From Sinorhizobium meliloti 4H41 (lineage in GTDB: Bacteria; Pseudomonadota; Alphaproteobacteria; Rhizobiales; Rhizobiaceae), in NCBI RefSeq assembly GCF_000375585.1, contig NZ_AQWP01000001.1, positions 1,006,788 to 1,070,787 on the forward strand: a DNA stretch of 64,000 nucleotides, written 5' to 3'. This document shows, piece after piece, positions 48,686 to 57,485 of this stretch (positions within the stretch are counted from its first letter, which is position 1; the number at the start of each line of letters is the position of its first letter). The notes below the pieces were generated by a model, which did no database searches, was not told the origin of the DNA, and saw only the letters and a list, made by a program, of their open reading frames with translations. A program made the position numbers and the translations under genes.

Positions 48686-49612
48686 TTAGTCGTGGAATGC
48701 CTCGACGAATTTGCGGCGGCCGAGCATGAAGGCGTCGGCCACGTGCCGGAGCGGCGCCAGGTCGACATCCGATCTGCCGGCTTTGATGATCTCGGCGAAA
48801 CGCCGATAGAGCATGGGGTACTCCTGCTCGGGCTCCTCGTGGACGATCTTGCCGTCGATCGCGAGTTTGGCGCCGCCCTCGGAGAGGACCATTTCGCCCG
48901 CATCGGATTCAGCGACGATGTCCCAGCTCTGCTTGCCTGTCTGGCGCCAATCGAACTCGGCAGCGACATCGAGCTTTTCGGCATCGCTGAAGGCGATCGT
49001 GGCGGCGATCGGCGCGTCGCGGTTTTCGGGAAATTCGAGCGTCGCGGAGGTGATGAAGACCGGCCGGGGCAGGATGTGGGTCATGATCGAGAGCGCATTG
49101 ATGCCGGGGTCGAAGACGCCCAGACCGCCGGCTGCCCAGATCCACTCCTGATTCGGATGCCAGTGGCGAACATCTTCCTTCCAGATGATCCGGACGTTGC
49201 GGATCGCGGTCGACGCCAGAAACGTCTTTGCCGCCTCCACCGCCGGCGCATAGCGCGAGTGCCAGCTCGCGAAAAGCGAAACGCCTTTCTCGTCCGCCAG
49301 CGCCTCCAGGTCCGCGACCTCGCTCAAAGTCGCGCCCGGCGGCTTTTCGAGGAAGACATGCTTGCCGGCGGCAAGTGCGGTACGCGCCGCCTCGTAGCGG
49401 TATTGCGGCGGCATGCAAAGCGAAACCGCCTCGACCCCCGGCACGGCCTCGAGCATGGCCTCGATCGACTTGAAATTGTCGATGCCGTCCACCGTTCCAT
49501 GGCGGCTCGCGGCTGCGATCAGGCGGTAGTCCGCGTTCTTCGCAAGCGCCGGCAGATGTTGATCGCGCACGATCTTGCCGACGCCAACGATGGCAATGTT
49601 GATTGGGGACAT
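48686..49612 (-). CDS. Gfo/Idh/MocA family sugar dehydrogenase
   Basis: A 308-aa NAD(P)-dependent oxidoreductase. The Rossmann N-terminus INIAIVGVGKIVRDQHLPAL, the EKP motif (HVFLEKPPGATL) and the C-terminal alpha/beta domain with WIWAAGGLGVFDPGINAL are seen. It most resembles D-galactose/L-arabinose 1-dehydrogenases, which begin the De Ley-Doudoroff-type sugar pathway in rhizobia. That specificity is by resemblance only; no other sugar catabolic genes are adjacent. Confidence 0.88.
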   Translation of the reverse strand: MSPINIAIVGVGKIVRDQHLPALAKNADYRLIAAASRHGTVDGIDNFKSIEAMLEAVPGVEAVSLCMPPQYRYEAARTALAAGKHVFLEKPPGATLSEVADLEALADEKGVSLFASWHSRYAPAVEAAKTFLASTAIRNVRIIWKEDVRHWHPNQEWIWAAGGLGVFDPGINALSIMTHILPRPVFITSATLEFPENRDAPIAATIAFSDAEKLDVAAEFDWRQTGKQSWDIVAESDAGEMVLSEGGAKLAIDGKIVHEEPEQEYPMLYRRFAEIIKAGRSDVDLAPLRHVADAFMLGRRKFVEAFHD

Positions 49613-49793
49613 GGTGTTTTCCGCCCTGATTAGTATGATTTATTCCGCACCCTTTTAGCAGATTGGGAAATGCCGACAAGCCGGCATCCAGTTGCAAAAA
49701 TTAGCCTAGCCGCTTGGGTGGACAAGATGGAACCCAAATCTATCTTGTCCGTCTTCTTGCCTCTCGAGGGGGTCTCCGAAGTCAGGATTTCAG

Positions 49794-50633
49794 ATGCCAC
49801 ATATTCGTCTTGCGACACGGGCCGAGCTCGACACGATCATCGACTGGGCCGCCAGGGAGGGATGGAATCCCGGTACTGACGACGGCAATGCTTTCTGGGC
49901 CGCCGATCCAGAAGGCTACTGGGTCGCGGTCGAGGAAGAGCGGCTTGCCGCTGCCATTTCGCTCGTGCGCTATGGCAGCGGTTACGCGTTTCTCGGCTTT
50001 TTCATCGCCGACGAGGCGTATCGGGGCAGGGGCATCGGCCTCGATCTCTGGAAGTGGGCGATTGCAAGGGCCGAGGGGCGGACCATCGGCCTCGACGGGG
50101 TCGTGGGCCAGCAGGGAAACTATCGGAAATCGGGTTTCGGCTGGGCGCACGCGAACATACGCTACGGCGGCGTGGTGAACGTGACCGAGCCGCCCGGCAC
50201 CGAGCTTGTCGACGTGGCGCCGGTGCATTCGGCGACGCTGATCGATTATGACATGAGGTTCAATCCAACGCGGCGCGAGGCGTTTCTGCGCGAATGGACC
50301 AAGCAGTTGCAGACGCGCAGAAGCGTGGTCCTGCTGCGAGACGGCGCAATCACCGGGTACGGAACGATCCGCAAGTGCCGCGAAGGCTACAAGATCGGTC
50401 CGCTGCTCGCCGACAGCGAGACCGGTGCGGATCTCCTGTTTCGCAAGCTCGCAACCGGCACCGGCGGGGAACGGATCTATTTGGACGTTCCCGAGCCGAA
50501 TGCGTCCGCCCGAGCACTTTGCACGCGCTACAACATGAAGCCGGTTTTCGAGACCGCCCGCATGTATCGCGGACCGGCACCGGATCTGCCGCTTGCACGG
50601 ATTTACGGGATCACGACCTTCGAGCTCGGTTAG
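49794..50633 (+). CDS. Double-domain GNAT N-acetyltransferase
   Basis: A 279-aa protein. The N-terminal GNAT domain (about 1-135) has the acetyl-CoA-binding block FIADEAYRGRGIGLDLWKWAI. A second, C-terminal domain (about 150-275; GYGTIRKCREGYKIGPLLADS, then FLD-type VPEPN) fits the Acetyltransf_18-type partner. The substrate is unknown. The start at 49794 follows AGGA. Its TAG stop is formed at the edge of a family A repeat. Confidence 0.88.
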   Translation: MPHIRLATRAELDTIIDWAAREGWNPGTDDGNAFWAADPEGYWVAVEEERLAAAISLVRYGSGYAFLGFFIADEAYRGRGIGLDLWKWAIARAEGRTIGLDGVVGQQGNYRKSGFGWAHANIRYGGVVNVTEPPGTELVDVAPVHSATLIDYDMRFNPTRREAFLREWTKQLQTRRSVVLLRDGAITGYGTIRKCREGYKIGPLLADSETGADLLFRKLATGTGGERIYLDVPEPNASARALCTRYNMKPVFETARMYRGPAPDLPLARIYGITTFELG

Positions 50634-50706
50634 AGCGGGATGAGGAAAACTGTGCCATTTCCGCCGATATCTTTAGGTCGACCCGACCTAAAAACATCGT
50701 GATCGA
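50632..50706. repeat. Dispersed palindromic repeat, family A, partial inverted copy
   Basis: AGAGCGGGATGAGGAAAAC ... TTTAGGTCG-ACC-CGACCTAAA ... ATCGTGATCGAGAGC. This is the reverse orientation of the 7053-7166 and 9738-9844 elements with a shortened middle. It overlaps the stop codon of the GNAT gene. Confidence 0.7.
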
Positions 50707-50721
50707 GAGCAGCCGGGCTGA

Positions 50722-52611
50722 TTATCCCGCCATCGCTTCCTCGTATTCCGCCGACAGCTCCAGCCATTGCTCTTCCGCAGCAGCAAGTTTCTCGACGGCA
50801 TCGGCGCGCTCCTTGGCGCGCTGAGCCGCTTTTGCCGGGGCCTTCTCGTAAAGCGCGGGATCTGCAAGCTCCGTATCAAGGGCCTGAATCACTTTCTCCA
50901 GTTTGGCCGTCAAGGACTCGATCTCATTGATCTTTTTCCTGAGCGGTGCCAGTGAGGCTCGCCTGTCCGCATTGGCCTTTCGCTGGTCTGCCTTGGAGAG
51001 CGCCTCATCCGATCCGTTCACCCTGGGCTTGTCGTCCCTGGGCTTCGGCCCGCCGACGATCAGCCCGCGATAGTCCTCGAGGTCGCCGTCGTAGTTCGTG
51101 ACGGTTCCTTCGCGCACCAGCCACAGCCGGTCGGCCGTCGCTTCGATCAGGTGACGATCATGCGAAATGAGGATGACCGCGCCGGAGAAGTCGTTGAGGG
51201 CGGCGATCAGTGCATTGCGGCTGTCGATGTCGAGATGGTTGGTGGGCTCGTCAAGGATAAGCAGACTTGGCGCCTCGAAGGCGGCAAGGCCCATAAGAAG
51301 CCGCGCCTTTTCGCCACCGGAGAGATCCTTGGCCGCGGTGTCCATCTTCTCGGTTGCAAGTCCCATCTGCGCCACGCGGGAGCGCACCTTCGCTTCCGGC
51401 GCTTCCGGCATGCGGCGGCGGACGTGCTCCACGGCACTCTGCGTCGGCACGAGGTCGTCGAGCTGGTGCTGGGCGAAGAAGCCCACCTTCAGCCCCGGGG
51501 CGATCCGCACCTCGCCGCTTTGCGCCGGGAGGCGCCCGGCGATGAACTTCGCAAAAGTGGACTTGCCGTTGCCGTTGGACCCGAGAAGCGCGATCCGGTC
51601 GTCCGCATCGATGCGCAGATTGAGCCTCTTCAGGATAGGCTTGCCCGGTTCGTAGCCGACCGCGCCGCCCTGGATGGCGACGATGGGCGAGGCCACCTGC
51701 TTCTCCGGGTCCGGAAAGGTGAAGCCCTGGACATGGTCTTCGATCACGGCTGCAACGGTGCCCATCCGCTCCAATGCCTTGATGCGGCTCTGGGCCTGAC
51801 GGGCCTTGGAAGCCTTGGCCTTGAAGCGATCGATGAAGCTCTGCAGATGCTTGCGGGCCGCCTCGTTCTTGGCTTTCGCCTTCATCTGCAGTTCGTCCGC
51901 TTCCGCCTTCTGCCGCTCGAACTGATCGTAGGAGCCGCGGTAGAAGGTGAGCTTCTTCTGATCGAGGTGAACGATCGCGTTCACCGCGGTGTTCAGGAGG
52001 TCGCGATCGTGGCTGATGATGATCACCGTGTGCGGATAACGGCGAATATAGTCCTCGAGCCACAGCGTTCCTTCGAGGTCGAGATAGTTGGTCGGCTCGT
52101 CGAGGAGCAGCAGATCGGGCTCCGAAAAAAGGACCGCGGCAAGCGCCACGCGCATGCGCCAGCCACCGGAAAAGGAGGAGGCGGGGCGTTTCTGCGCCTC
52201 GTGGTCGAAGCCGAGACCGGCGAGAATGCTTGCCGCGCGCGCTTCCGCCGAATGGGCGCCGATGTCGGCGAGCCGCGTCTGGATCTCGGCGATCCTGTGC
52301 GGGTCGATCGCCGTCTCCGACTCCGCGATGAGCGCGGTGCGTTCCCTGTCGGCGTTGAGCACGATTTCGATCAGAGGCTCTTCCGTCCCCGGCGCTTCCT
52401 GTGCGACCTGCCCGATCCGCGCGTTCTTCGGCAAGAAAACACCGCCGGCTTCCGCCGCAAGCTCGCCGGTGATGACCCGAAACAGTGTGGACTTGCCGGC
52501 GCCGTTGCGCCCGACGAGCCCGGCCTTCGTGCCCGCCGGGAGCGTCACGGAAGCGTTGTCGATAAGCAGACGGCCCGCAATGCGGGCGGAGAGGCCGGAT
52601 ATCTGGATCAT
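50722..52611 (-). CDS. ABC-F family ATPase (Uup/YdiF-type)
   Basis: Soluble protein with two ABC domains and no membrane part, 629 aa. Walker A boxes GRNGAGKSTL and GSNGNGKSTF, signatures SGGWRMR and LSGGEKARL, and Walker B LLLLDEPTNYLD and LLILDEPTNHLD are visible. The linker between domains is charged (EAARKHLQSFIDRFKAKASKA) and the C-terminus is coiled-coil (about 550-625). ABC-F proteins act on the ribosome; which member this is remains open. The start at 52611 (MIQISGLSARIAGR) is the natural family start. Confidence 0.93.
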   Translation of the reverse strand: MIQISGLSARIAGRLLIDNASVTLPAGTKAGLVGRNGAGKSTLFRVITGELAAEAGGVFLPKNARIGQVAQEAPGTEEPLIEIVLNADRERTALIAESETAIDPHRIAEIQTRLADIGAHSAEARAASILAGLGFDHEAQKRPASSFSGGWRMRVALAAVLFSEPDLLLLDEPTNYLDLEGTLWLEDYIRRYPHTVIIISHDRDLLNTAVNAIVHLDQKKLTFYRGSYDQFERQKAEADELQMKAKAKNEAARKHLQSFIDRFKAKASKARQAQSRIKALERMGTVAAVIEDHVQGFTFPDPEKQVASPIVAIQGGAVGYEPGKPILKRLNLRIDADDRIALLGSNGNGKSTFAKFIAGRLPAQSGEVRIAPGLKVGFFAQHQLDDLVPTQSAVEHVRRRMPEAPEAKVRSRVAQMGLATEKMDTAAKDLSGGEKARLLMGLAAFEAPSLLILDEPTNHLDIDSRNALIAALNDFSGAVILISHDRHLIEATADRLWLVREGTVTNYDGDLEDYRGLIVGGPKPRDDKPRVNGSDEALSKADQRKANADRRASLAPLRKKINEIESLTAKLEKVIQALDTELADPALYEKAPAKAAQRAKERADAVEKLAAAEEQWLELSAEYEEAMAG

Positions 52612-52927
52612 CCGGGCCTTTTGCCCGGACTTTTTCGGGAAGGCAAGAGGCTCGCGCCACTGCTCTCGCGATCGCTCGAATAAGGATGCCGAAGGCATTT
52701 TCAAGTAAGGATTGTTATGGATTCATGGACAACGTGTTCCGATAATCAATACTTCCCATCCTCATCATGAGGCCCCACATCTTCGGACGGAGAGCACGAG
52801 AATGCTCTTCTGACCCTTTGATCGGACCGGGCGCCATCGGCGAGGCCACCGCGTCCGGAATGGTGCCGATCAAGGCGGTCGCGACGAAACCTTCGTTCAA
52901 GCGAACGACCGATCAGGAGTGATGATC
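52612..52927. other. Divergent region between the ABC-F gene and the small secreted protein gene
   Basis: 316 nt with no gene I can support. An open frame of 51 codons (52767-52922, plus) reaches the next start but lacks a ribosome binding site and known similarity. A minor inverted repeat CGTTC/GAACG lies near 52893-52906. Confidence 0.4.
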
Positions 52928-53203
52928 ATGAGGAACGCAATCCATACTGCTCTCGCCGCCACCCTCGTTGCCACAGCCGTTCTCGGCGGTGCATCCGCAG
53001 CCTTTGCCGGCGGCAGCTATTATCAGGGTGTCAGCGACAAGCCGCTCTACACCGAACGCGCAGCGCGAGCCGGTGACCAGACGGCCGTTCGCCGTGCCGA
53101 CGGCTCCCTCGACCGTACGTCCACCGGTTCGGTCGGCTATGCTCCGCAGCCGAAGGTCGTTTCCGGCGGTGAAGGCGAATATTACCAGGGCCTCAGCCGC
53201 TAA
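52928..53203 (+). CDS. Small secreted protein with YYQG(V/L)S ends
   Basis: A 91-aa precursor with a clear signal peptide (ALAATLVATAVLGGASAAFAG, cleavage probably after AFA near residue 26) leaving about 65 residues in the periplasm. The mature part begins GGSYYQGVSD and ends EGEYYQGLSR, so the same hexapeptide motif frames both ends. Unknown family; rhizobia carry several such short exported proteins. The start at 52928 has AGGAG 8 nt upstream; starts at 52919 and 52922 are too close to it. A strong terminator follows. Confidence 0.8.
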   Translation: MRNAIHTALAATLVATAVLGGASAAFAGGSYYQGVSDKPLYTERAARAGDQTAVRRADGSLDRTSTGSVGYAPQPKVVSGGEGEYYQGLSR

Positions 53204-53266
53204 GGCCACAGCCGACGAGTCATGGAGCGGGCGCGGCCTCCCACGCGCCTCTGGCTCCGCCCGAAC

Positions 53267-53298
53267 GAAAGGCCCGGTTCCCCCGAACCGGGTCTTTC
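53267..53298 (+). terminator. Terminator after the small secreted protein gene
   Basis: Arms GAAAGGCCCGGTTC (53267-53280) and GAACCGGGTCTTTC (53285-53298) with a CCCC loop, 14 bp including one G-T pair, about 65 nt past the stop. Confidence 0.75.
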
Positions 53299-53424
53299 GT
53301 GCTCCGGGGTGGCCTTTTCAAACGGCGCACTCCGCGCGCAAAACCGTTTCGCACAACGTCCTCTCTCCGCTTCGCCCTTTATACTTGACGATGGGAGTCA
53401 GCAATAATATGCCGCCGTGCTAAA

Positions 53425-56088
53425 ATGGAGGTGGTTTTGGGCGGCTCAGGCGAAGTTTCGGTGTCCCCGTTCGGTGTTGCAAGTCTTGCTGCGCGGGGCG
53501 ACCGGCCGGCGCTGCTTTTGCGCGGCGGGCGGATCGTGAGTTACAGCGAACTTGCCGAGCGCATCGACCGGCTCGCTTCTCGGTGGCGCGGCGATCGCGG
53601 CCTGGTCATAATCGAGGCCGATCTTTCCGAACACGCTATCGTCGCTTATCTCGCAGCACTCGAGGCGGGCCACGCGGTCGCCCTGTGCGGCACCGCTTCC
53701 ATGGCCGAGGATCGCGACGTCTTCAAGCCGGAATATTGCTACCGCCGCTTCGGCGGTCGCTGGCGCATGGAGCGGCTGGCGGGAGATGCGATCACACCGC
53801 ATCCCGAACTTGCCGTCCTGCTCTCGACGTCCGGCAGCACCGGGCAAGGAAAATGGGTGCGGCTGTCGCACATGAATATCCAGTCCAATGCGCGGTCAAT
53901 CGCGGAATATCTCGGTTTGACGGCAGCGGACCGAGGCTGCCTCATCCTGCCGCTTCACTATTCCTACGGGCTTTCCGTCCTTAACGCCCACCTCGCCGTG
54001 GGCGCGAGCGTCTACATGCCGGGCTGTTCCATCCTCGACGAGGGCTTCCTCGATGAACTTGCGCAGAGCGGCAGCTCCAATTTTGCCGGAGTCCCCTATT
54101 CCTACGACCTCCTGGAAATGGCGGGATTCCGGGAGCGGGACTTTCCGGCGCTGCGCTTCATGACTGTGGCCGGCGGACGTTTGGCGCCGGAACTCGTTCG
54201 CCGCTACAATGAGCATCTCTCCGCGCGCAACGCGTGCCTTTTCGTGATGTACGGCCAGACAGAGGCAACCGCTCGCATGGCCTATATGCCGCCGGACCGT
54301 CTCCGGGGCAGGGAAGACCGGATCGGCATCGCCATCCCGGGCGGCAGCCTGACGCTAGAGGACGACGGTGGAAGGATAATCTCCAGCGCCGATCAGCCCG
54401 GCGAGCTTGTCTATCGCGGGCCGAATGTGATGATGGGCTACGCTTCGTCACGCGCCGATCTCGCGCGAGGGGCCGAGTTGTCGGAATTGCGGACCGGCGA
54501 TCTGGCCGTAAGAGATGCGGACGGGCTCTTCCGGATCGTCGGACGAACAAAGCGGATATCGAAGATTGCCGGCCTCCGAATAGGTCACGACGGTCTGGAG
54601 GCGGCCCTGGAGCGGCACGGAGTCGCCGCGGCCGTGGTCGGCAGCGACACCGAAATCCATGCCTATTATGTGGGAAACCGCGATCCGGATGAAGTTCGCC
54701 GCCTGCTCGTCGAGGCGAGCGGCTTGACCTTGATGCATGTAGGGGCTTCCCGCCTCGACAAGTTGCCGAGATTGACATCCGGCAAGATCGATTACCCGGC
54801 CCTTCGCAAGCGGCCGGCCGCGGCAACGTGCGGCAGTTCGGAAGAGGGGGACGTCGAGGCGCTTTTTGCCCAGCTCTTCTATCCGAAGAAGGTTCGACGG
54901 GAGGACAGCTTTCTGTCGCTCGGTGGCGATTCGCTCCGTTTCGTCCAGCTTTCGATCGGCCTCGAGAGGAGGCTCGGAGAACTGCCGGAGGCCTGGGAAA
55001 AGCTCTCGATCGGCGAACTCGCCGCCCTCGGCAGCCGCGAGCGAAAGAGCCGCCGGATCGGCGCGGATCTCCTGATCCGGGCGCTGGCGATCCTGCTGGT
55101 CGTGGTCCACCACGAGACGCTTTGGCCGATTCCGGGAGGATCGGCTGCCATGGTCATTCTCGCCGGCTTCGGTCTAGCGCGCTTCCAGAGCGGCGCACTG
55201 CTCTCCGGCGCGATAGACAAGCTGCTGCGGCCGCTCGTCCAGATTCTCGTCCCCTATTATCTGATCGTGGCGGGCTACACGCTCGCCTGGGGCCAGATAC
55301 CCTGGGCGTCGGTCTTTCTCGTCGGGAATTTCGGCTTTGCCGACCCCGGGCGCCACGGCATGGTGCCCTATCTCTACTGGTTCATCGAAGCCTATTGTCA
55401 GATGCTGCTGGTGTTTGGCGCTCTGTTTGCCGTTCCGGTCGTCCGGCGCGCCGCGGCCAGAAGACCTCTTGCCGTGGGCATGGCGTTGTTTGCCGCGGCC
55501 TTCGCTGCGCGGATGGCGTTTCCGCTTCTCGTCGATATCGGCAACCGCCAGATATTCACCCTTCCATGGATCTTCTACATGGCGGTGCTCGGCTGGTGTG
55601 CGGCAGTTGCCGAAACGTGGAAAGAACGCTCGATGGTAATGCTGGCAGGAACAGGCGTTTTCCTGTTCCTCGGACTTTATGAGGGCGTCTGGATCGGGAC
55701 GAAAGTCAAATATCTGCTGCAGATCGCCGTCCTGGCGGCGCTGCTCTTCCTGCCGCGCATTCGCATGCCGCAATGGGGTACGCGGCTGATCCTGCCGCTT
55801 TCCGCAGCGGGCTTTCATATCTACATCCTGCACCGCTTCGTGCCGGAGTTGCTGTTGCTGCCGATCCGGCCGTTGCTGTCGCCGCTGGCGTTTGCCTTCT
55901 GCTCAATCCTGGGGGGCATCGCGCTCGGCATTGCCGCCTGGCTGGGGCAGGGTCGACTTATCGCGTGGCTCGCCGGTGCCCGAGACAGGCGCATCTCGCT
56001 TGCAACGGAGGGCGGCTCCGGCCTCGCTTCAATCGGCCCACTTCTTGCCCTCGGTCCGCAGGAAGAAAACCAGGTCCAGCGTCAGTGA
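53425..56088 (+). CDS. Adenylation-carrier-membrane acyltransferase fusion protein
   Basis: A single 887-aa polypeptide with three parts. Residues about 10-465 are an AMP-forming adenylation domain: P-loop STSGSTGQGK (134-143), YGQTE (276-280), RTGDL (356-360), hinge IVGRTKRISK, and catalytic Lys454 in TSGKIDYP. Residues about 470-540 are a carrier domain with LGGDSL and phosphopantetheine Ser503. Residues about 545-850 hold roughly ten membrane helices and begin RALAILLVVVHHE (Arg552, His562-563), the pattern of acyltransferase-3 proteins. The layout suggests activation of a carboxylate, loading on the carrier, and transfer across or at the inner membrane to a glycan or lipid, as DltA, DltC and DltB do together. 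YGLSV at 181-185 aligns with FDLSV of DltA, replacing the amino-binding Asp by Gly182, so the substrate may not be an amino acid. It ends 60 nt inside the convergent DinB gene. Substrate and acceptor are unknown. Confidence 0.87.
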   Translation: MEVVLGGSGEVSVSPFGVASLAARGDRPALLLRGGRIVSYSELAERIDRLASRWRGDRGLVIIEADLSEHAIVAYLAALEAGHAVALCGTASMAEDRDVFKPEYCYRRFGGRWRMERLAGDAITPHPELAVLLSTSGSTGQGKWVRLSHMNIQSNARSIAEYLGLTAADRGCLILPLHYSYGLSVLNAHLAVGASVYMPGCSILDEGFLDELAQSGSSNFAGVPYSYDLLEMAGFRERDFPALRFMTVAGGRLAPELVRRYNEHLSARNACLFVMYGQTEATARMAYMPPDRLRGREDRIGIAIPGGSLTLEDDGGRIISSADQPGELVYRGPNVMMGYASSRADLARGAELSELRTGDLAVRDADGLFRIVGRTKRISKIAGLRIGHDGLEAALERHGVAAAVVGSDTEIHAYYVGNRDPDEVRRLLVEASGLTLMHVGASRLDKLPRLTSGKIDYPALRKRPAAATCGSSEEGDVEALFAQLFYPKKVRREDSFLSLGGDSLRFVQLSIGLERRLGELPEAWEKLSIGELAALGSRERKSRRIGADLLIRALAILLVVVHHETLWPIPGGSAAMVILAGFGLARFQSGALLSGAIDKLLRPLVQILVPYYLIVAGYTLAWGQIPWASVFLVGNFGFADPGRHGMVPYLYWFIEAYCQMLLVFGALFAVPVVRRAAARRPLAVGMALFAAAFAARMAFPLLVDIGNRQIFTLPWIFYMAVLGWCAAVAETWKERSMVMLAGTGVFLFLGLYEGVWIGTKVKYLLQIAVLAALLFLPRIRMPQWGTRLILPLSAAGFHIYILHRFVPELLLLPIRPLLSPLAFAFCSILGGIALGIAAWLGQGRLIAWLAGARDRRISLATEGGSGLASIGPLLALGPQEENQVQRQ

Positions 56089-56541
56089 GGGCTGCCTAAG
56101 CGCGGTCAAGGTCGCATGCGCCTGGCCGCGATGATGGGTCTGATGGTTGAAGAAGTGAGCGAGCGTCCGTGCGAGCCGTTCCGTGACCTCGACCGGATTG
56201 GTGAGCGGAGAGTAGGTGAAGTGCCCGGCAAGGCGCGCCTCGTCGAGGCTGTCGACCCAGGCAATGATGCGGTCGTCCTCGGCCGCCCGCGCCGCCGCCA
56301 GTCCGGTGAAATCTTCGTGTAGAATGGCGTCGAGTTGCGACGGCGCCTCGCCCTCTTTCGTAAACCGCTTCATCCAGATCCGGTCCGCCGCGAGGATATG
56401 GTTCAGCGTCCCGTGCAGCGAGCCGAAGAAGGCTCCCTTGTCCTCCCGGTATTCCGAATCCGATAGTTCCGAGACGGCAGCGTAGACACGCCGGTTCGCC
56501 CAGCGATTGTAGTCGGCAAACATCCGGTAGTGGTCGAGCAT
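56029..56541 (-). CDS. DinB family protein
   Basis: A 170-aa four-helix bundle protein of the DinB/YfiT superfamily, with likely metal-ligand histidines in LNHILAADRIW and FFNHQTHHRGQ. Members include thiol-dependent transferases; the substrate is unknown. The start at 56541 (MLDHYRMFADYNRWANRR) follows AGGAGATTGCCG and is standard for the family. Its last 20 codons overlap the 3' end of the fusion gene on the opposite strand. Confidence 0.92.
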   Translation of the reverse strand: MLDHYRMFADYNRWANRRVYAAVSELSDSEYREDKGAFFGSLHGTLNHILAADRIWMKRFTKEGEAPSQLDAILHEDFTGLAAARAAEDDRIIAWVDSLDEARLAGHFTYSPLTNPVEVTERLARTLAHFFNHQTHHRGQAHATLTALRQPSLTLDLVFFLRTEGKKWAD

Positions 56542-56693
56542 CGGCAATCTCCTCGTGTGGTCGGCTCCTCGTGTGGTCGGCAACCTATCGCGAATCCGTA
56601 TCAGGGTGTCGAATGCTACTGATGAAATTAAGTGATTTGATCCGCAAGCGGTGCTCCCCTTATGTGCCTCAGTAGCGAAATACAGGAGCCTGA

Positions 56694-57383
56694 ATGACAC
56701 GCAAACTCTATGCACTCTCCGGAACCGACAGGAGCCGCCCCTTTTCGCCGCATGTGTGGAAGACGAAGCTATCGCTCGCGCACAAGGGCCTAGCCTTCGA
56801 CATCGCGCCCGTCGGCTTCACCGAGATTCCGAGGCTGGAGCAGGGGGCGACGAAGATCGTTCCCCTGCTGCGCGACGGGGAGAAACTCGTCAGCGACAGC
56901 TTCGATATCGCTCTCTATCTCGAAGAGGCCTATCCCGATCGTCCCCCGCTGTTTTCCGGCGAAGGCGGAAAGGCCATGGCTCGCTTCGTCGAGGGCTGGT
57001 CGCAAACGGTTTTGCATCCCGCGATCGGACGTATCGCGATCATGGACATTCATGACAGCCTCGACCCGATCAACCGGGCTTATTTCCGGGCGAGCCGCGA
57101 GGAGCGCTTCGGAAGGCCGCTGGAGGCGGTTGCCGAGGCCGGGCGTGGAGACCTCGAAAGCTTCTCGGCGAAGCTCGAACCGCTCCGCCACATGCTGAAG
57201 TTTCAGCCGTTCCTCGGCGGCGACGGGCCGCTATTTGCCGATTATATCGTCTTTGGCGCGCTGCAATGGGCGCGTATCGCTTCGCCACGCCGCCTGCTTG
57301 CCGCAGGCGACGTCGTCACCGACTGGTTCGAGCGCTGCCTCGACCTTCACGACGGCTTGGGCCGCAGCGTGACAGCGGCGTGA
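56694..57383 (+). CDS. Glutathione S-transferase family protein
   Basis: A 229-aa protein with a thioredoxin-like N-terminal domain (LYALSGTDRSRPFSPHVWKTKLSLAHKGL; DGEKLVSDSFDIALYLEEAYPDRP) and an all-helical C-terminal domain (AVAEAGRGDLESFSAKLEPL; FADYIVFGALQWARI). Similar to beta-etherase/LigE-like GSTs in the N-terminal pattern. The substrate is not known. AGGAG lies 5 nt before the ATG. It is divergent from dinB and 103 nt upstream of ndk. Confidence 0.9.
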   Translation: MTRKLYALSGTDRSRPFSPHVWKTKLSLAHKGLAFDIAPVGFTEIPRLEQGATKIVPLLRDGEKLVSDSFDIALYLEEAYPDRPPLFSGEGGKAMARFVEGWSQTVLHPAIGRIAIMDIHDSLDPINRAYFRASREERFGRPLEAVAEAGRGDLESFSAKLEPLRHMLKFQPFLGGDGPLFADYIVFGALQWARIASPRRLLAAGDVVTDWFERCLDLHDGLGRSVTAA

Positions 57384-57485
57384 AACTACAGCGCGAGGGG
57401 GCGAATCATCGCCGCGCCCCCTTGTTTTGCGCGGAATTGGCGGCTAATGAACCGCCACTTCTCAAGAGCAAGGGAAATTGAGCCA

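Noticed and set aside
52767-52922. 51-codon open frame just upstream of the small secreted protein gene
   Set aside because: The composition looks code-like near its end (ATASGMVPIKAV), but it has no ribosome binding site and no recognisable family. Left as a possibility only.
53320-53370. Possible third family C repeat (AAACGGCGCACTCC ... AAAACCGTTTCGC)
   Set aside because: The symmetry is too degraded to call a member of the family with confidence.
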